Below, one piece after another: positions 53,192 to 62,021 of a stretch of DNA of 64,000 nucleotides. Below the pieces are notes generated by a model. It was not told where the DNA came from. It made no database searches and was given only the letters and a program-made list of their open reading frames with translations. The DNA is taken from positions 1 to 64,000 of the forward strand of contig JAJDTI010000029.1 of NCBI GenBank assembly GCA_022827245.1. Reading direction: 5' to 3'. The stretch's first letter is position 1, and the number at the start of each line of letters is the position of its first letter. Both the position numbers and the translations under genes were made by a program. Origin of the DNA: Pseudomonadales bacterium. GTDB taxonomy: Bacteria > Pseudomonadota > Gammaproteobacteria > Pseudomonadales > Azotimanducaceae.

Positions 53192-55762
53192 ATGGTGCGA
53201 GGCCGCACCGCCCTTTGGCGCCTCGCCTGTGGTCTGCTGGTTCTCGGAGCCGGGCTCCAGGCCACGCTTTCGGCGGCCGATTCAAACAACGCGGCCTCGA
53301 CCCGCCACCACGTGTACCTGTTTCCGTCGGACTCGGAGCCGCTACGCGAAGGCTTCGTGCGGGTCATCAACCACTCGGTGGAAGCGGGTACCGTGACCAT
53401 AGATCCCACCGACGACACGGGCCACCGCTTCGACCCGATCACCCTGTCCATCGGCGCCCAGGCGACGGTCCACTTCAACTCCGGGGACCTGGAAGCGGGC
53501 AATCCGGGCAAGGGCCTGTCCGGTCATACGGGTTCGGGTCAGGGCAACTGGCGCCTGGAGCTGTCGAGCGAGCGGGACATCGAGGTGCTGTCCTACATCC
53601 GCACGACGGACGGCTTCGTGACGGCCATGCACGACGTGACGCCGGCGCGGGACAACGTGCATCACGTCGCGATCTTCAATCCCGGCAGCAACGCAGCCCA
53701 GGTGAGCCACCTGCGGCTGATCAACCCGACGGACGAGGCCGCCGCGATCGCCATCCGGGGCATGGACGACAGGGGGATGCCGGGGGTCGGCGAGGTCTTG
53801 GTTTCGCTGGACGCGGGCACGGCCAAGGAGTTCTCGGCGGCGGAACTGGAGTCGGGCGCCGCCGGGCTCACCGGACGGCTTGGGGACGGCTCTGGGAAGT
53901 GGCGCCTGGAGGTGGTGTCTGAGCAGGCCATCGTCGCCATGAGCCTGCTGGAGAGCCCCACGGACCACCTGACCAACCTGTCGACGGTGCCCGCGCAGCC
54001 CGCGGACGGCGTGCATCTCGTGCCGCTGTTCCCACGGGCGGGCGACGTATCCGGCCGCCAGGGCTTCGTGCGGGCGATCAACCGTTCGGACACGGCGGGC
54101 GAAATCCTTATCCAGGCATACGACGACACGGAGCGGGACTATGACGCGGTGACCCTCGCCATCGGCGCCGACGAGGTTGTGCACTTCAACTCCGACGATC
54201 TGGAGCAGGGCAACGACGACAAAGGGCTGTCCGGCGGCATCGGTGCGGGCGAAGGGGACTGGCGGCTCGAGCTGACCAGCGATCTCGACATCGAGGTGCT
54301 GTCGTACATCCGCGCCGCCGGCGGCTTCCTGACGTCGATGCATGACGTGGTCCCAGCCGCGCGGCCGCGTCATCGCGTAGCGGTCTTCAACCCGGGGAGC
54401 AACCGGAGCCAGGAGAGCCTGCTGCGGATCGTGGCGCCCGGGCCGGAAGCGGCCGAGGTCGGCATCGTGGGCACGGACGATCTGGGCGTCCCCGGTGCGG
54501 GCCCGGTCAGCCTGACCATCCCCGCGGGGGGATCCCGGACGGTGGGGGCGTGGGAGCTGGAGTCAGGCGCCGAGGGACTGACCGGGATGCTCGGGGATGG
54601 TGCCGGCAAGTGGCAACTGCGTCTGACCTCCAGGGCGCCGATCCTGGCGATGAGCTTGCTGCGCAGTCCGACGGGTCACCTGACGAACCTGTCGACGGCG
54701 CCGACGCGGGGCGCCGGCGCTGCGCCGCAGGGTTCGTACGAGCTGCAGAAGACGGCGTTGCACGTCGACCGCCAGGCGCTACGGGAGGACCATCCGGACC
54801 AGGAGGTGCTCGCCGTCGCCTACGGCGACTTCGACGGCGACGGCGACGAGGACGTGTTCCTGGCGGCCTACGACGGGACGGAGGAGGGTACCCTGGTCGA
54901 GTTCTACGCGAACGACGGTGCGGGCGGATTCGCCCTCGCCAACGACATCTTCGTCGGCGACGTGCCGGAACTGGTGCATGCGCGCAAGGCCCTGCCGGGG
55001 GATTTCAACGGAGACGGCGGGCTCGACGTGTTCGTGGCCGGACACGGCTACGACCGGGAGCCGTTTCCGGGCGAGAGCCCGGTGCTGATCCTCTCGACGG
55101 CGGGCGGTCTCCAGCAGGCCGAGGGGCTCGACGACTGGGTCGGGTTCTTTCACGGAGCAGCGTCCGCCGACATCGACTACGACGGCGATCTGGACATCGT
55201 CCTCACGGACTTCACGCGGCTCGTGCTGCTCGTCAACGATGGCCGCGGCAGCTTTGGCGAAGCGACGGACATGCTGCCGCCGCGGGGCGCATTCACGACG
55301 GAACTCATCGATGTCGACTTCGACGGCTACGTCGACCTGCTGGTCGCGGGACACGAAGACGACAACCCGTCCGAGATCTACTGGGGGGATCACTCGCTGA
55401 CGTACACGGCCGCCCGCCGCACGACGCTGCCGGCGGTGCCCGGCCAGGACACCGTCGTCGACATCGACGCGGATGACCTCGACGGCGACGGCGTCCGGGA
55501 CATCGTGCTGACCCGCACCGGAGGCGGCGACAACTTCTACCAGGGCTACTACATCCAGTTGATTCTGGGCCAGGGCGATCGAGCGTTCGTTGACGCGACC
55601 GAGAACGTGGGAGGTGGGCAGAGCTCGGACCCCTGGATCGACTGGGTTCGGCTGCAGGACGTGAACGACGACGGACATCGCGACATCGTCGTTGACGACG
55701 CGGGGGTTGGAGTGACATGGCTGAATGACGGATTTGGCACGTTCTCCCGGTCAACGCGGTAG
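53192..55762 (+). CDS. Large secreted protein: two GFVRVIN/FNPGSN double modules plus FG-GAP-like domain
   Basis: 856 residues from the ATG at 53192, chosen because it directly precedes a signal peptide (ALWRLACGLLVLGAGLQATLSAA). GTG 53066 and ATG 53111 lengthen it by up to 42 residues. Two double modules cover about residues 41-505, each with a GFVRVINHS or GFVRAINRS half and a FNPGSN half ending HLTNLST. The C-terminal third has calcium-binding FG-GAP-like motifs (GDFDGDGDEDVFLAAYDG, DFNGDGGLDVFVAGH, DIDYDGDLDIVLTDF, DLDGDGVRDIVLTR, DVNDDGHRDIVVDD), so an integrin-like propeller. No catalytic site is seen. It is probably an extracellular binding protein, and likely cargo of the same export route as the other module proteins. 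Confidence 0.8.
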   Translation: MVRGRTALWRLACGLLVLGAGLQATLSAADSNNAASTRHHVYLFPSDSEPLREGFVRVINHSVEAGTVTIDPTDDTGHRFDPITLSIGAQATVHFNSGDLEAGNPGKGLSGHTGSGQGNWRLELSSERDIEVLSYIRTTDGFVTAMHDVTPARDNVHHVAIFNPGSNAAQVSHLRLINPTDEAAAIAIRGMDDRGMPGVGEVLVSLDAGTAKEFSAAELESGAAGLTGRLGDGSGKWRLEVVSEQAIVAMSLLESPTDHLTNLSTVPAQPADGVHLVPLFPRAGDVSGRQGFVRAINRSDTAGEILIQAYDDTERDYDAVTLAIGADEVVHFNSDDLEQGNDDKGLSGGIGAGEGDWRLELTSDLDIEVLSYIRAAGGFLTSMHDVVPAARPRHRVAVFNPGSNRSQESLLRIVAPGPEAAEVGIVGTDDLGVPGAGPVSLTIPAGGSRTVGAWELESGAEGLTGMLGDGAGKWQLRLTSRAPILAMSLLRSPTGHLTNLSTAPTRGAGAAPQGSYELQKTALHVDRQALREDHPDQEVLAVAYGDFDGDGDEDVFLAAYDGTEEGTLVEFYANDGAGGFALANDIFVGDVPELVHARKALPGDFNGDGGLDVFVAGHGYDREPFPGESPVLILSTAGGLQQAEGLDDWVGFFHGAASADIDYDGDLDIVLTDFTRLVLLVNDGRGSFGEATDMLPPRGAFTTELIDVDFDGYVDLLVAGHEDDNPSEIYWGDHSLTYTAARRTTLPAVPGQDTVVDIDADDLDGDGVRDIVLTRTGGGDNFYQGYYIQLILGQGDRAFVDATENVGGGQSSDPWIDWVRLQDVNDDGHRDIVVDDAGVGVTWLNDGFGTFSRSTR

Positions 55763-56464
55763 ACACCTGGGGCAGGCGAGGGGACGTTTTTTGAGCGGTG
55801 AAGCGGTCCTCGAGCCCGGACGCAACGCCAAGCAGCCCTTGGAACACGCCGGCGATGGAGAGCCCCGCCAGGTTTGAGCGCAGACGCCGGTTCGACTTCG
55901 CTTGGCCGCGCCGTGCTTGCGAGTCCATAGTCTGAGCACGCTAGCCGGACATCAACGCCTGGCGTTCCGCGGCATTCGGCTGCCAGAGTGGTCGACGCCA
56001 TGGCACTGGGTTGGGCGGAATGACGGTAGCACGCCGCCACCGCCAGGAAGGTGGTCCGGTCGACGCGGCTGACGTTCCCCTGGTCGTGGACGTCGATGGG
56101 AGCCTGCTTGCTGGGGACCTCCTGGTGGAAGGGCGCTGAGACTGTAGCGTCAGTCGCCACTCAAGGTGCTTCGCTTGCCCTTCTGGCGCCCGTCGCGCCA
56201 TCGGCGTGGACCCGCGGCAACGGTTCGCACGCTGGAGCAGGTCGCCGCCGCAGTCGCTCCGCGGCGCGGTCGCTGCCCGGCTACGAGATCGACTAAATCA
56301 CGACGGGGCAGTACATCCCGGGCGACCGCAGACTTTGGGAGGGGGCGGTTCGAGTCAGATGGCGATCCGCAACCACGCCGCGACTGACACTGGCCGGCTG
56401 GCGGCCAGTGGGCGAGCCGGGCCTCGGGGGCACTGGGAGTTCGCGCTGAAACGCTTGCCTCGCC
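55763..56464. other. Region of gene remnants
   Basis: No intact gene over about 700 bases. The reading frames present on both strands have low-complexity shadow translations. One recognisable relic lies at 56041-56140 (listed separately). Confidence 0.45.
56041..56140 (+). pseudogene. Relic of a HAD-superfamily phosphatase N-terminus
   Basis: The plus-strand frame ending in the TGA at 56138-56140 reads DVPLVVDVDGSLLAGDLLVEG. This matches the catalytic loop I of HAD enzymes (D-x-D-G-T) and especially the VPLVVDLDGTLLRTDLL opening of HAD/UbiA-type fusion proteins. It is cut by a stop codon immediately afterwards and no start is visible, so only a fragment is left. Confidence 0.35.
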
Positions 56465-56802
56465 ACAAGTCGAGATGGTGATTGTCGACGCGGTTGCGGA
56501 CGCGCAGCGCCATCAGGTCATCGACCTGCCGCTGGACCTCGATCATCAGCACCAGAGGCAGCGGGTACGGTCCCCTCCGCCACCTCGGGGAACGGGACCC
56601 GCCAGACGATGTCGTTGGCGTAGCTGCGCTTGTCGGTCGAGGGTCCCGTCTTCGACTGTTCCGGCACGCGCTCGAGGCCCGGGAAATCCAGGCCGTCGAC
56701 CAGTTCGCCGGTGTCGTGCAGGTCCCCGACGAACCAGCGCACCAACTCCTCCACCATGAACGCATATGAGAAACGGTGCTTGAAGGTGGAATCCTGCCGC
56801 AT
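56465..56802 (-). pseudogene. Frameshifted Rpn/PD-(D/E)XK nuclease-type transposase remnant
   Basis: From the ATG at 56802 the frame reads MRQDSTFKHRFSYAFMVEELVRWF and on to NDIVWRVPFPEVAEG, which fits the N-terminal half of Rpn (recombination-promoting nuclease/YhgA-like) proteins. Near 56565-56575 the match jumps frame and continues PLPLVLMIEVQRQVDDLMALRVRNRVDNHHLDLW, containing the E-x-Q catalytic strand and the D-x-MALR helix. One frameshift and loss of the C-terminus make it a pseudogene. Confidence 0.6.
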
Positions 56803-56960
56803 GCGCCGACCGTAGGCCAAGGTGCCTGGCGTTCCAATTGGACATGAACTGATGCGGCCGGAGGAAGTCGTCCCTTCGCGTTGCAGCACTCGCCGCGTTT
56901 CGCGCAAGGACGATTCGCTCGGATTGACACCGCGCCGCGAGGAATGGCGGGGCGTTCTGA

Positions 56961-57509
56961 GTGCGGGTACGCTATCTGGCTCCGGCGTTGGGCCAACCGG
57001 GTCCATGGGGCTGCGGGTCCGGCGAGGAGCCTATTGTGCAGTTGGGTTCGACTCGGCTCGGCGTTGCGGTGCTTCCGCTCCGGCGGTGGGCCGTGACCGC
57101 GAGTGTCCTCCAACTGACTGTGGCGTCCATCGCCGGCGACGTCGAGCTTGTCGACGGCGCGGTGGCCGCGGGGACGGGTCGATTGCAGGCGGAGATGCGA
57201 TGTGCGGCGGAGCGGGCGGGCCCGGCCGAGGCGCTCGAGCCCACGGACCAGGTTCTGACCTGGACGCGTGTCCGATCTCCCGACGGCGGCGCCATCGTGC
57301 ATCTCTACTACCTGCGGGACGCCTCGGAGCGTGACCCGGGCGCATGGCTGCTGGTGGCTACGGTGGTCCTCGACGTCCCGGCGGGTGCGGCAGGTTGGCG
57401 TACGTGGAGTACCAAGGAAGTCGGGGCCGGCGAGTGGCGCGTGGATGTCCGGGACCTGGCGTCGACGGAGCTGCTGTGCAGCGTTCGGTATGTGATTGCG
57501 GCGCCTTAG
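56961..57509 (+). CDS. DUF2914-like protein, start uncertain
   Basis: The open frame from GTG 56961 codes for 182 residues; GTG 57093 would give 138. The C-terminal 85 residues (DQVLTWTRVRSPDGGAIVHLYYL, GWRTWSTKEVGAGEWRVDV, ELLCSVRYVI) follow the DUF2914 beta-sandwich pattern with its WRTWS motif. The N-terminal part has no clear signal peptide, and the upstream DNA is full of relics, so the gene may be N-terminally truncated. Function unknown; the family is often periplasmic. Confidence 0.5.
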   Translation: MRVRYLAPALGQPGPWGCGSGEEPIVQLGSTRLGVAVLPLRRWAVTASVLQLTVASIAGDVELVDGAVAAGTGRLQAEMRCAAERAGPAEALEPTDQVLTWTRVRSPDGGAIVHLYYLRDASERDPGAWLLVATVVLDVPAGAAGWRTWSTKEVGAGEWRVDVRDLASTELLCSVRYVIAAP

Positions 57510-57718
57510 AGCGAGCGGATTCCAATGCGAGGTGAGGGTGAAGGAGTGCTTGACAAGCTCGAGCAAGTCCCGCGTGACATGGGCGCTGGAGAGGCGATGA
57601 CCCGCGTCGGCCGATCCGGGACCGACCGACGTCGCTCCACTCACGGGGCCCTCGCCCCAAAAAAGTAAACTGTCCACCGACGTGGCACAGGCCCGATGCG
57701 GTTGAGGGGATTCCCATC

Positions 57719-60400
57719 ATGCAGGTATCACACGGACGTGCGCGACTGGCAGCGTACGCACTCCTGCTTGTCGTGGCCGCTCCCGCGGCCCCGCAATCCG
57801 ATCACGAGGAGCCGCTGGTCCGCACAATCGCCGGGCCGGCCGGTCCTCTGCTGGTGCCCTCGGCAGAGGGCGGCGACGCCACGGCCGGCGGTATCGATTT
57901 CTCCGTATCCACGGCGCGTGGAGTGCGGACTTACCGCGCGCAGTCCAGCGGACGCACACACACGACACACGTCGATGCCGCGGGGCCCCCGGTACGAGTG
58001 GCCTTCGACCCCTCCGCGATGCGCTTTCGCAACCTCGCGGCGACCGTGCGCGTCGAGATGGACGATTATCGGCGGCTCGAAGGCGTCGCGCGAGAGGTTG
58101 GCGCGGTGGCGGCGAAGGCATACCCGGAGCTGGGCTTTGCCCGTATTCGTCTGCCGGTCGAGACCGATCCCGTCGATGCGGTCGACCGCCTGCGGGGCGA
58201 TCCACGGGTCTCCCGTGCGGACGTTCTCTTTCACGAGCCCGCCCTGCGGCCGAGGCCTCCCCAGTTCGTCGGGACGCATCCGCGGTGGCGCGAACTGGCT
58301 GCGCGACTCCTTGGGCGAACCGCGCCCCGACACGGGCCACCGGCAAGGTCCGCACGCGGAATCCCCGCCGTCGACAAGGGAGCGCTGTCGTCCGATCTCA
58401 TCGTCGTCTTCTCCGGGGCGCAGCCAGTGTCCTCCACGTCCCTGCTGTCGAGCGTCGGGGTCCTCAACTGGGGCGCCGTCCCGTCGGAGGAGACCGAGCT
58501 GACCGTGGCCCTTTATGGGGACCCCACGTTCCAGGACCCGCTCCGCGTCGAGACCCGCTTCATCCCCGCTCTCGACCCCAAGAGTTCCTACGGGATCTAC
58601 CTCTATACCGATCTCGCAAGCCTGCCCGCCGACAGCACCTACTACGCCGCGGCGATCGTGCGGGACCAGGAGGCCGAACGGCGCACGTACAACAACGTCG
58701 ACGTCGCGGGATTTGCGCTCGACGCACGCGGGCAGGTGCGGCTGCGCTGCGCCGAGCCAGGCCGCGGCGAATCGCCCGGGGTCGCCGACCCGCTCGCCCC
58801 CGAGCAGTGGCACCTCTCGAACAGCGGCCAGGCCGCATACGCGAGACGTGGCGGTTCCCCCGGGGAAGACCTCGGCATGGCCGACGCCCTGGTCGATGGT
58901 CCCCAAGGCGAGTCCGTCCGCGTCGCGGTGGTCGACACCGGGCTTGAGACGTGCCATCCGGACCTCCGGGCTTCGATCGAGCAGGACGCCTCGTTCAACT
59001 TCAATGCCCTGGCCGACGGAGCCCTGGGCGGCGAGATGTCCGACCCCTTCAACCTCACCAGTGTCGGCGACCACGGGACCCTGGTCGCCGGTGTGGTCGC
59101 CGCCACTGCGGAGAACGGCATAGGCGGACGCGGAGTCTCGCCCGGCGTGTTGCTGCGCGGGTACAACTTTCTCTCCGTCTTCGGCGATGCCTCCGATGCG
59201 TTGTTCGACGCCCTCGGGGCGAGCGCCTGGGCGCCGGACTCTACCGACGTCGACATCTTCAACATGAGCTTCGGGAGGTCCGGGTTCCCCGCCAACGTCC
59301 CCCAGGACGAGGAACTCCTCTTCGCCCACGGCGTTCGCCGCCTCCGGCAGGGACGCGGGGCGGTGTACGTCAAGGCCGCCGGCAACGGGTTCGGCTCCTG
59401 TGCATCCGCGCGCCATCCGCTGAACGCGGAGGTCGGCTGCGTGAACGCGAACAGCGGTCCCACCAACAACCTGCCCTATCCGATCGTCGTGGGGGCGTTC
59501 AACGCGGACGGGAAGAAGGCGAGCTACTCCAGCGCGGGCCCCAGCCTATGGGTCAGCGCCCCGTCCGGCGAGTACGGGAGATCGGTGCCGGCGACCATCA
59601 CGACGGAGCAGGCGGGGCACGAGCGGGGTCTCTCCGTACTGGTCGGCGACCGCATCGGCGAGGCGGACAATCCGGACGGCGACTACGTCAACGCCTTCAA
59701 CGGCACTTCCGCGGCCGCGCCCCACGTCGCAGGGGTGGTGGCGCTGCTGCTCGACACCGCACCCGAACTGACCTGGCGCGACGTGAAGCACATCCTCGCC
59801 GGGTCCGCGCGACGCATCGACCCGGACATCCGCGGTGCGCAGGGCACGTTCGGCGGACAACCGCGGACCGTTCGCTACCACTGGGTGACCAATGGCGCGG
59901 GGTACCGCTTCCACGACTGGTACGGGTTTGGCGCGGTGGACGCCGACGCGGCCCTCGCCGCCGCCCGGACACACGCGCCCGACTCGCTCGGGCGGTTCCG
60001 TCGTTCCGCCTGGTTCGAGGCGTCCCTGGGTCGAGGGCGCATCCCCGACAACCACGGACGAGGCGTTACGCGCAGGGTCACCGTGGCAGGCTTACCCGAG
60101 AGTGCGAGCATCGAGGCGGTGGTAGTGGAGGTGGACCTTGACCATCCGTTCCCGCACGACCTGGCGATGCGTCTTGCTTCACCGTCCGGGACGCCCAGCA
60201 CGCTCAACACGCCCTACAACGACGCCCTGGCGGTGGACTTCTCAACCTACCGCTTGCGCTGGCGGCTCCTCAGCAACGCGTTCTACGGCGAACCGCCCAA
60301 CGGCGAGTGGCGGCTGCTGGTGTTCGACGGAGCGGAGCATGACACGGGGACGCTGGAAGGCTGGCGCATCCGCTTCTACTACGGCGAGCATCCGCGATGA
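57719..60400 (+). CDS. Secreted S8 subtilase with C-terminal P-domain (proprotein convertase type)
   Basis: 893 residues with signal peptide (AAYALLLVVAAPAAP). Catalytic triad: Asp406 (VAVVDTG), His452 (GDHGTLVAG), Ser664 (NGTSAAAPHVAG), with oxyanion Asn in KAAGNGFG near 553. The last 130 residues form a P/Homo B domain (VEVDLDHPFPHDLAMRLASPSGT ... GEWRLLVFDGAEHDTGTLEGWRIRFY), as in kexin-like and bacterial P-domain subtilases. The roughly 390 residues before the catalytic domain are a long propeptide region. Unlike the giant subtilase at 14228 it has no FG-GAP repeats. It contains one GGACACACGCG word (59967). Secreted, perhaps through the T2SS. Confidence 0.9.
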   Translation: MQVSHGRARLAAYALLLVVAAPAAPQSDHEEPLVRTIAGPAGPLLVPSAEGGDATAGGIDFSVSTARGVRTYRAQSSGRTHTTHVDAAGPPVRVAFDPSAMRFRNLAATVRVEMDDYRRLEGVAREVGAVAAKAYPELGFARIRLPVETDPVDAVDRLRGDPRVSRADVLFHEPALRPRPPQFVGTHPRWRELAARLLGRTAPRHGPPARSARGIPAVDKGALSSDLIVVFSGAQPVSSTSLLSSVGVLNWGAVPSEETELTVALYGDPTFQDPLRVETRFIPALDPKSSYGIYLYTDLASLPADSTYYAAAIVRDQEAERRTYNNVDVAGFALDARGQVRLRCAEPGRGESPGVADPLAPEQWHLSNSGQAAYARRGGSPGEDLGMADALVDGPQGESVRVAVVDTGLETCHPDLRASIEQDASFNFNALADGALGGEMSDPFNLTSVGDHGTLVAGVVAATAENGIGGRGVSPGVLLRGYNFLSVFGDASDALFDALGASAWAPDSTDVDIFNMSFGRSGFPANVPQDEELLFAHGVRRLRQGRGAVYVKAAGNGFGSCASARHPLNAEVGCVNANSGPTNNLPYPIVVGAFNADGKKASYSSAGPSLWVSAPSGEYGRSVPATITTEQAGHERGLSVLVGDRIGEADNPDGDYVNAFNGTSAAAPHVAGVVALLLDTAPELTWRDVKHILAGSARRIDPDIRGAQGTFGGQPRTVRYHWVTNGAGYRFHDWYGFGAVDADAALAAARTHAPDSLGRFRRSAWFEASLGRGRIPDNHGRGVTRRVTVAGLPESASIEAVVVEVDLDHPFPHDLAMRLASPSGTPSTLNTPYNDALAVDFSTYRLRWRLLSNAFYGEPPNGEWRLLVFDGAEHDTGTLEGWRIRFYYGEHPR

Positions 60401-60519
60401 ATCGTTACTATTGGCGGCCGGAGGGTTGGCGTCCGCTCGCCGCTTTCGAAGGGCACGCGCGTACCAAGACCTGACATCGCGATGCCTGATGATCGTGCTG
60501 CACAAGGGGACAATACTGC

Positions 60520-61374
60520 ATGAACGAGAGCAGGATGCCGATCCTTATAATCAATCTTGCGTCCGCCACGGACAGAAGGAGTAGCATCATCGAGCAGTTT
60601 GAGGGGTGCGGGTGGCAGCCAACCATGGTGCCGGCGTACGATGGTCACGATCGGGAGTTCCCGTTCTATCGATACAAGAAGCTTGCGGGACTCTGGTGGG
60701 ACAATGTGTCCGAGTTCAAGCCGGGCGCGTTTTGTTGTTACTTGTCTCACGCGAAGTGCTGGGAGGAGATCGCGAACGGCGATGCTGAGTACGCACTTGT
60801 TCTGGAGGATGACGTCCAGATTTACACAGACGCATTGAGCTCATTCACTGTGGACGGGCTTCCGGACTTCGATGTCGTCTTCGTCAACCAGAGGACGCGG
60901 GCGTATCTGAAGCACCTGGAGGATGTACCCGAATGGGTCGCTTTGGGGCATCTGATTGTGCGGCTCGTGCAGGATGGTACCTTCGGCAAGAACATCCCGG
61001 CCCCTGGGGCTGACGGGTATGTGGTGAGCAAAGCAGGTGCGAAGAAGCTCCTGAGGATGCTGAACACCAGGCGGATTTGTATGGGAGTGGACTATGCGCT
61101 GGTTCTTAACTCCTTGGATCAAGCGCAGATCGGCACGTTGAGGAGGATGACGAATGACAGCCTACCGTTCTCCGCGAAGTGTTTTCTGACGAACGAGATC
61201 GACGCATCGGGCGGGCCGATTGATGTCAACTCATACATCTACACGGGACCGCCGCTGCTCAGATTGCGCCCGTTCGAGACGACGATAGGGGACAAACGTC
61301 TACCAAACTCGGTGTTCGATCGAAAGCCGGGAATGGTCCGCCGATTGAAGGACTCACTGAGCTACCGTCACTGA
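60520..61374 (+). CDS. Family 25 glycosyltransferase
   Basis: 284 residues. The GT25 blocks are clear: N-terminal ILIINLASATDRR, GAFCCYLSHAKCWEEI (69-84), and YALVLEDDVQ (91-100) with its acidic metal and nucleotide-sugar-binding residues. GT25 enzymes add galactose or related sugars to lipooligosaccharide or to surface proteins. The gene is visibly less GC-rich than its neighbours, with many A/T-ending codons, and sits alone between a protease gene and a truncated pseudogene, so recent transfer is likely. Start supported by AAGGGG upstream of the ATG at a somewhat long distance. Confidence 0.88.
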   Translation: MNESRMPILIINLASATDRRSSIIEQFEGCGWQPTMVPAYDGHDREFPFYRYKKLAGLWWDNVSEFKPGAFCCYLSHAKCWEEIANGDAEYALVLEDDVQIYTDALSSFTVDGLPDFDVVFVNQRTRAYLKHLEDVPEWVALGHLIVRLVQDGTFGKNIPAPGADGYVVSKAGAKKLLRMLNTRRICMGVDYALVLNSLDQAQIGTLRRMTNDSLPFSAKCFLTNEIDASGGPIDVNSYIYTGPPLLRLRPFETTIGDKRLPNSVFDRKPGMVRRLKDSLSYRH

Positions 61375-61414
61375 AATACACATTAGTCGAAGTCCGCGCG
61401 AAACGGCACGCAGA

Positions 61415-61804
61415 GCGGCCATCCGTGTGGCGCAGCAACACGTCGTCCGTTCCGTTGCCGTGGCGTAGCAGGACGTCGTCCGCGCCGTCCCCGTTCAGGT
61501 CGCCGAGACGGGTACCCGTCGTGGCAGCTGCCGACAATCGTGCGGGGCTGAGGACACCCGTGGGCGGTCGGGACGCCGGCGCCTTGAGCAGTCCGTTGCC
61601 CGTGGCCACGGACGGCGCGGCCACGCGCTCGCTCCGTGTGCCGGAACCCCTGGGAGGCTCACTGTCGGGGTAGATGACCGGCGAGGCATGGACCCTGCCC
61701 GGTGCCGCTTCGTTCCGACTTTCCTGTGGCTGGGCCGTGGAATTCAAAGCGCCGATATTGATGGCCACCCATCCAACCAGCGGGAGCAAGGAGCGCCTGA
61801 TCAT
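61415..61804 (-). pseudogene. Truncated secreted FG-GAP-type protein
   Basis: From the ATG at 61804 the frame gives a signal peptide (MIRRSLLPLVGWVAINIGALNSTAQ), a disordered linker and then LGDLNGDGADDVLLRHGNG and DDVLLRHTDGR. These are the opening of a calcium-binding FG-GAP/VCBS repeat protein. After HTDGR the family pattern stops and the frame runs on into the GT25 gene on the other strand. The 3' part has evidently been lost, perhaps when the GT25 segment arrived. Confidence 0.6.
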
Positions 61805-61954
61805 CTGGTGGCCATTGGGGGGACAGCGCTTCTCCGACGGGACACGCAATCCGCCCCCGTGGCGTGGTTCCTTTGCGGCTCGGGTGTCAGCGAGCTTAGA
61901 AGGTCAACGCTGGCCGTAAAGCTCGGCACGACGTCTGTCACGATAATCGCGGGT

Positions 61955-61983
61955 TTGACCAGCTACCTGCCCGGTGATAGTTT
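61955..61983 (+). promoter_or_regulatory. Candidate promoter of the DUF1588-type gene
   Basis: TTGACC (61955-61960), 17-base spacer, TAGTTT (61978-61983), 38 bases before the GTG at 62022. The -10 is weak. The remaining sequence between the pseudogene start (61804) and this point holds nothing I recognise. Confidence 0.35.
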
Positions 61984-62021
61984 CGTATCAGAAGTCCACA
62001 AGGGCCGCTTGGAGGTTGTAG

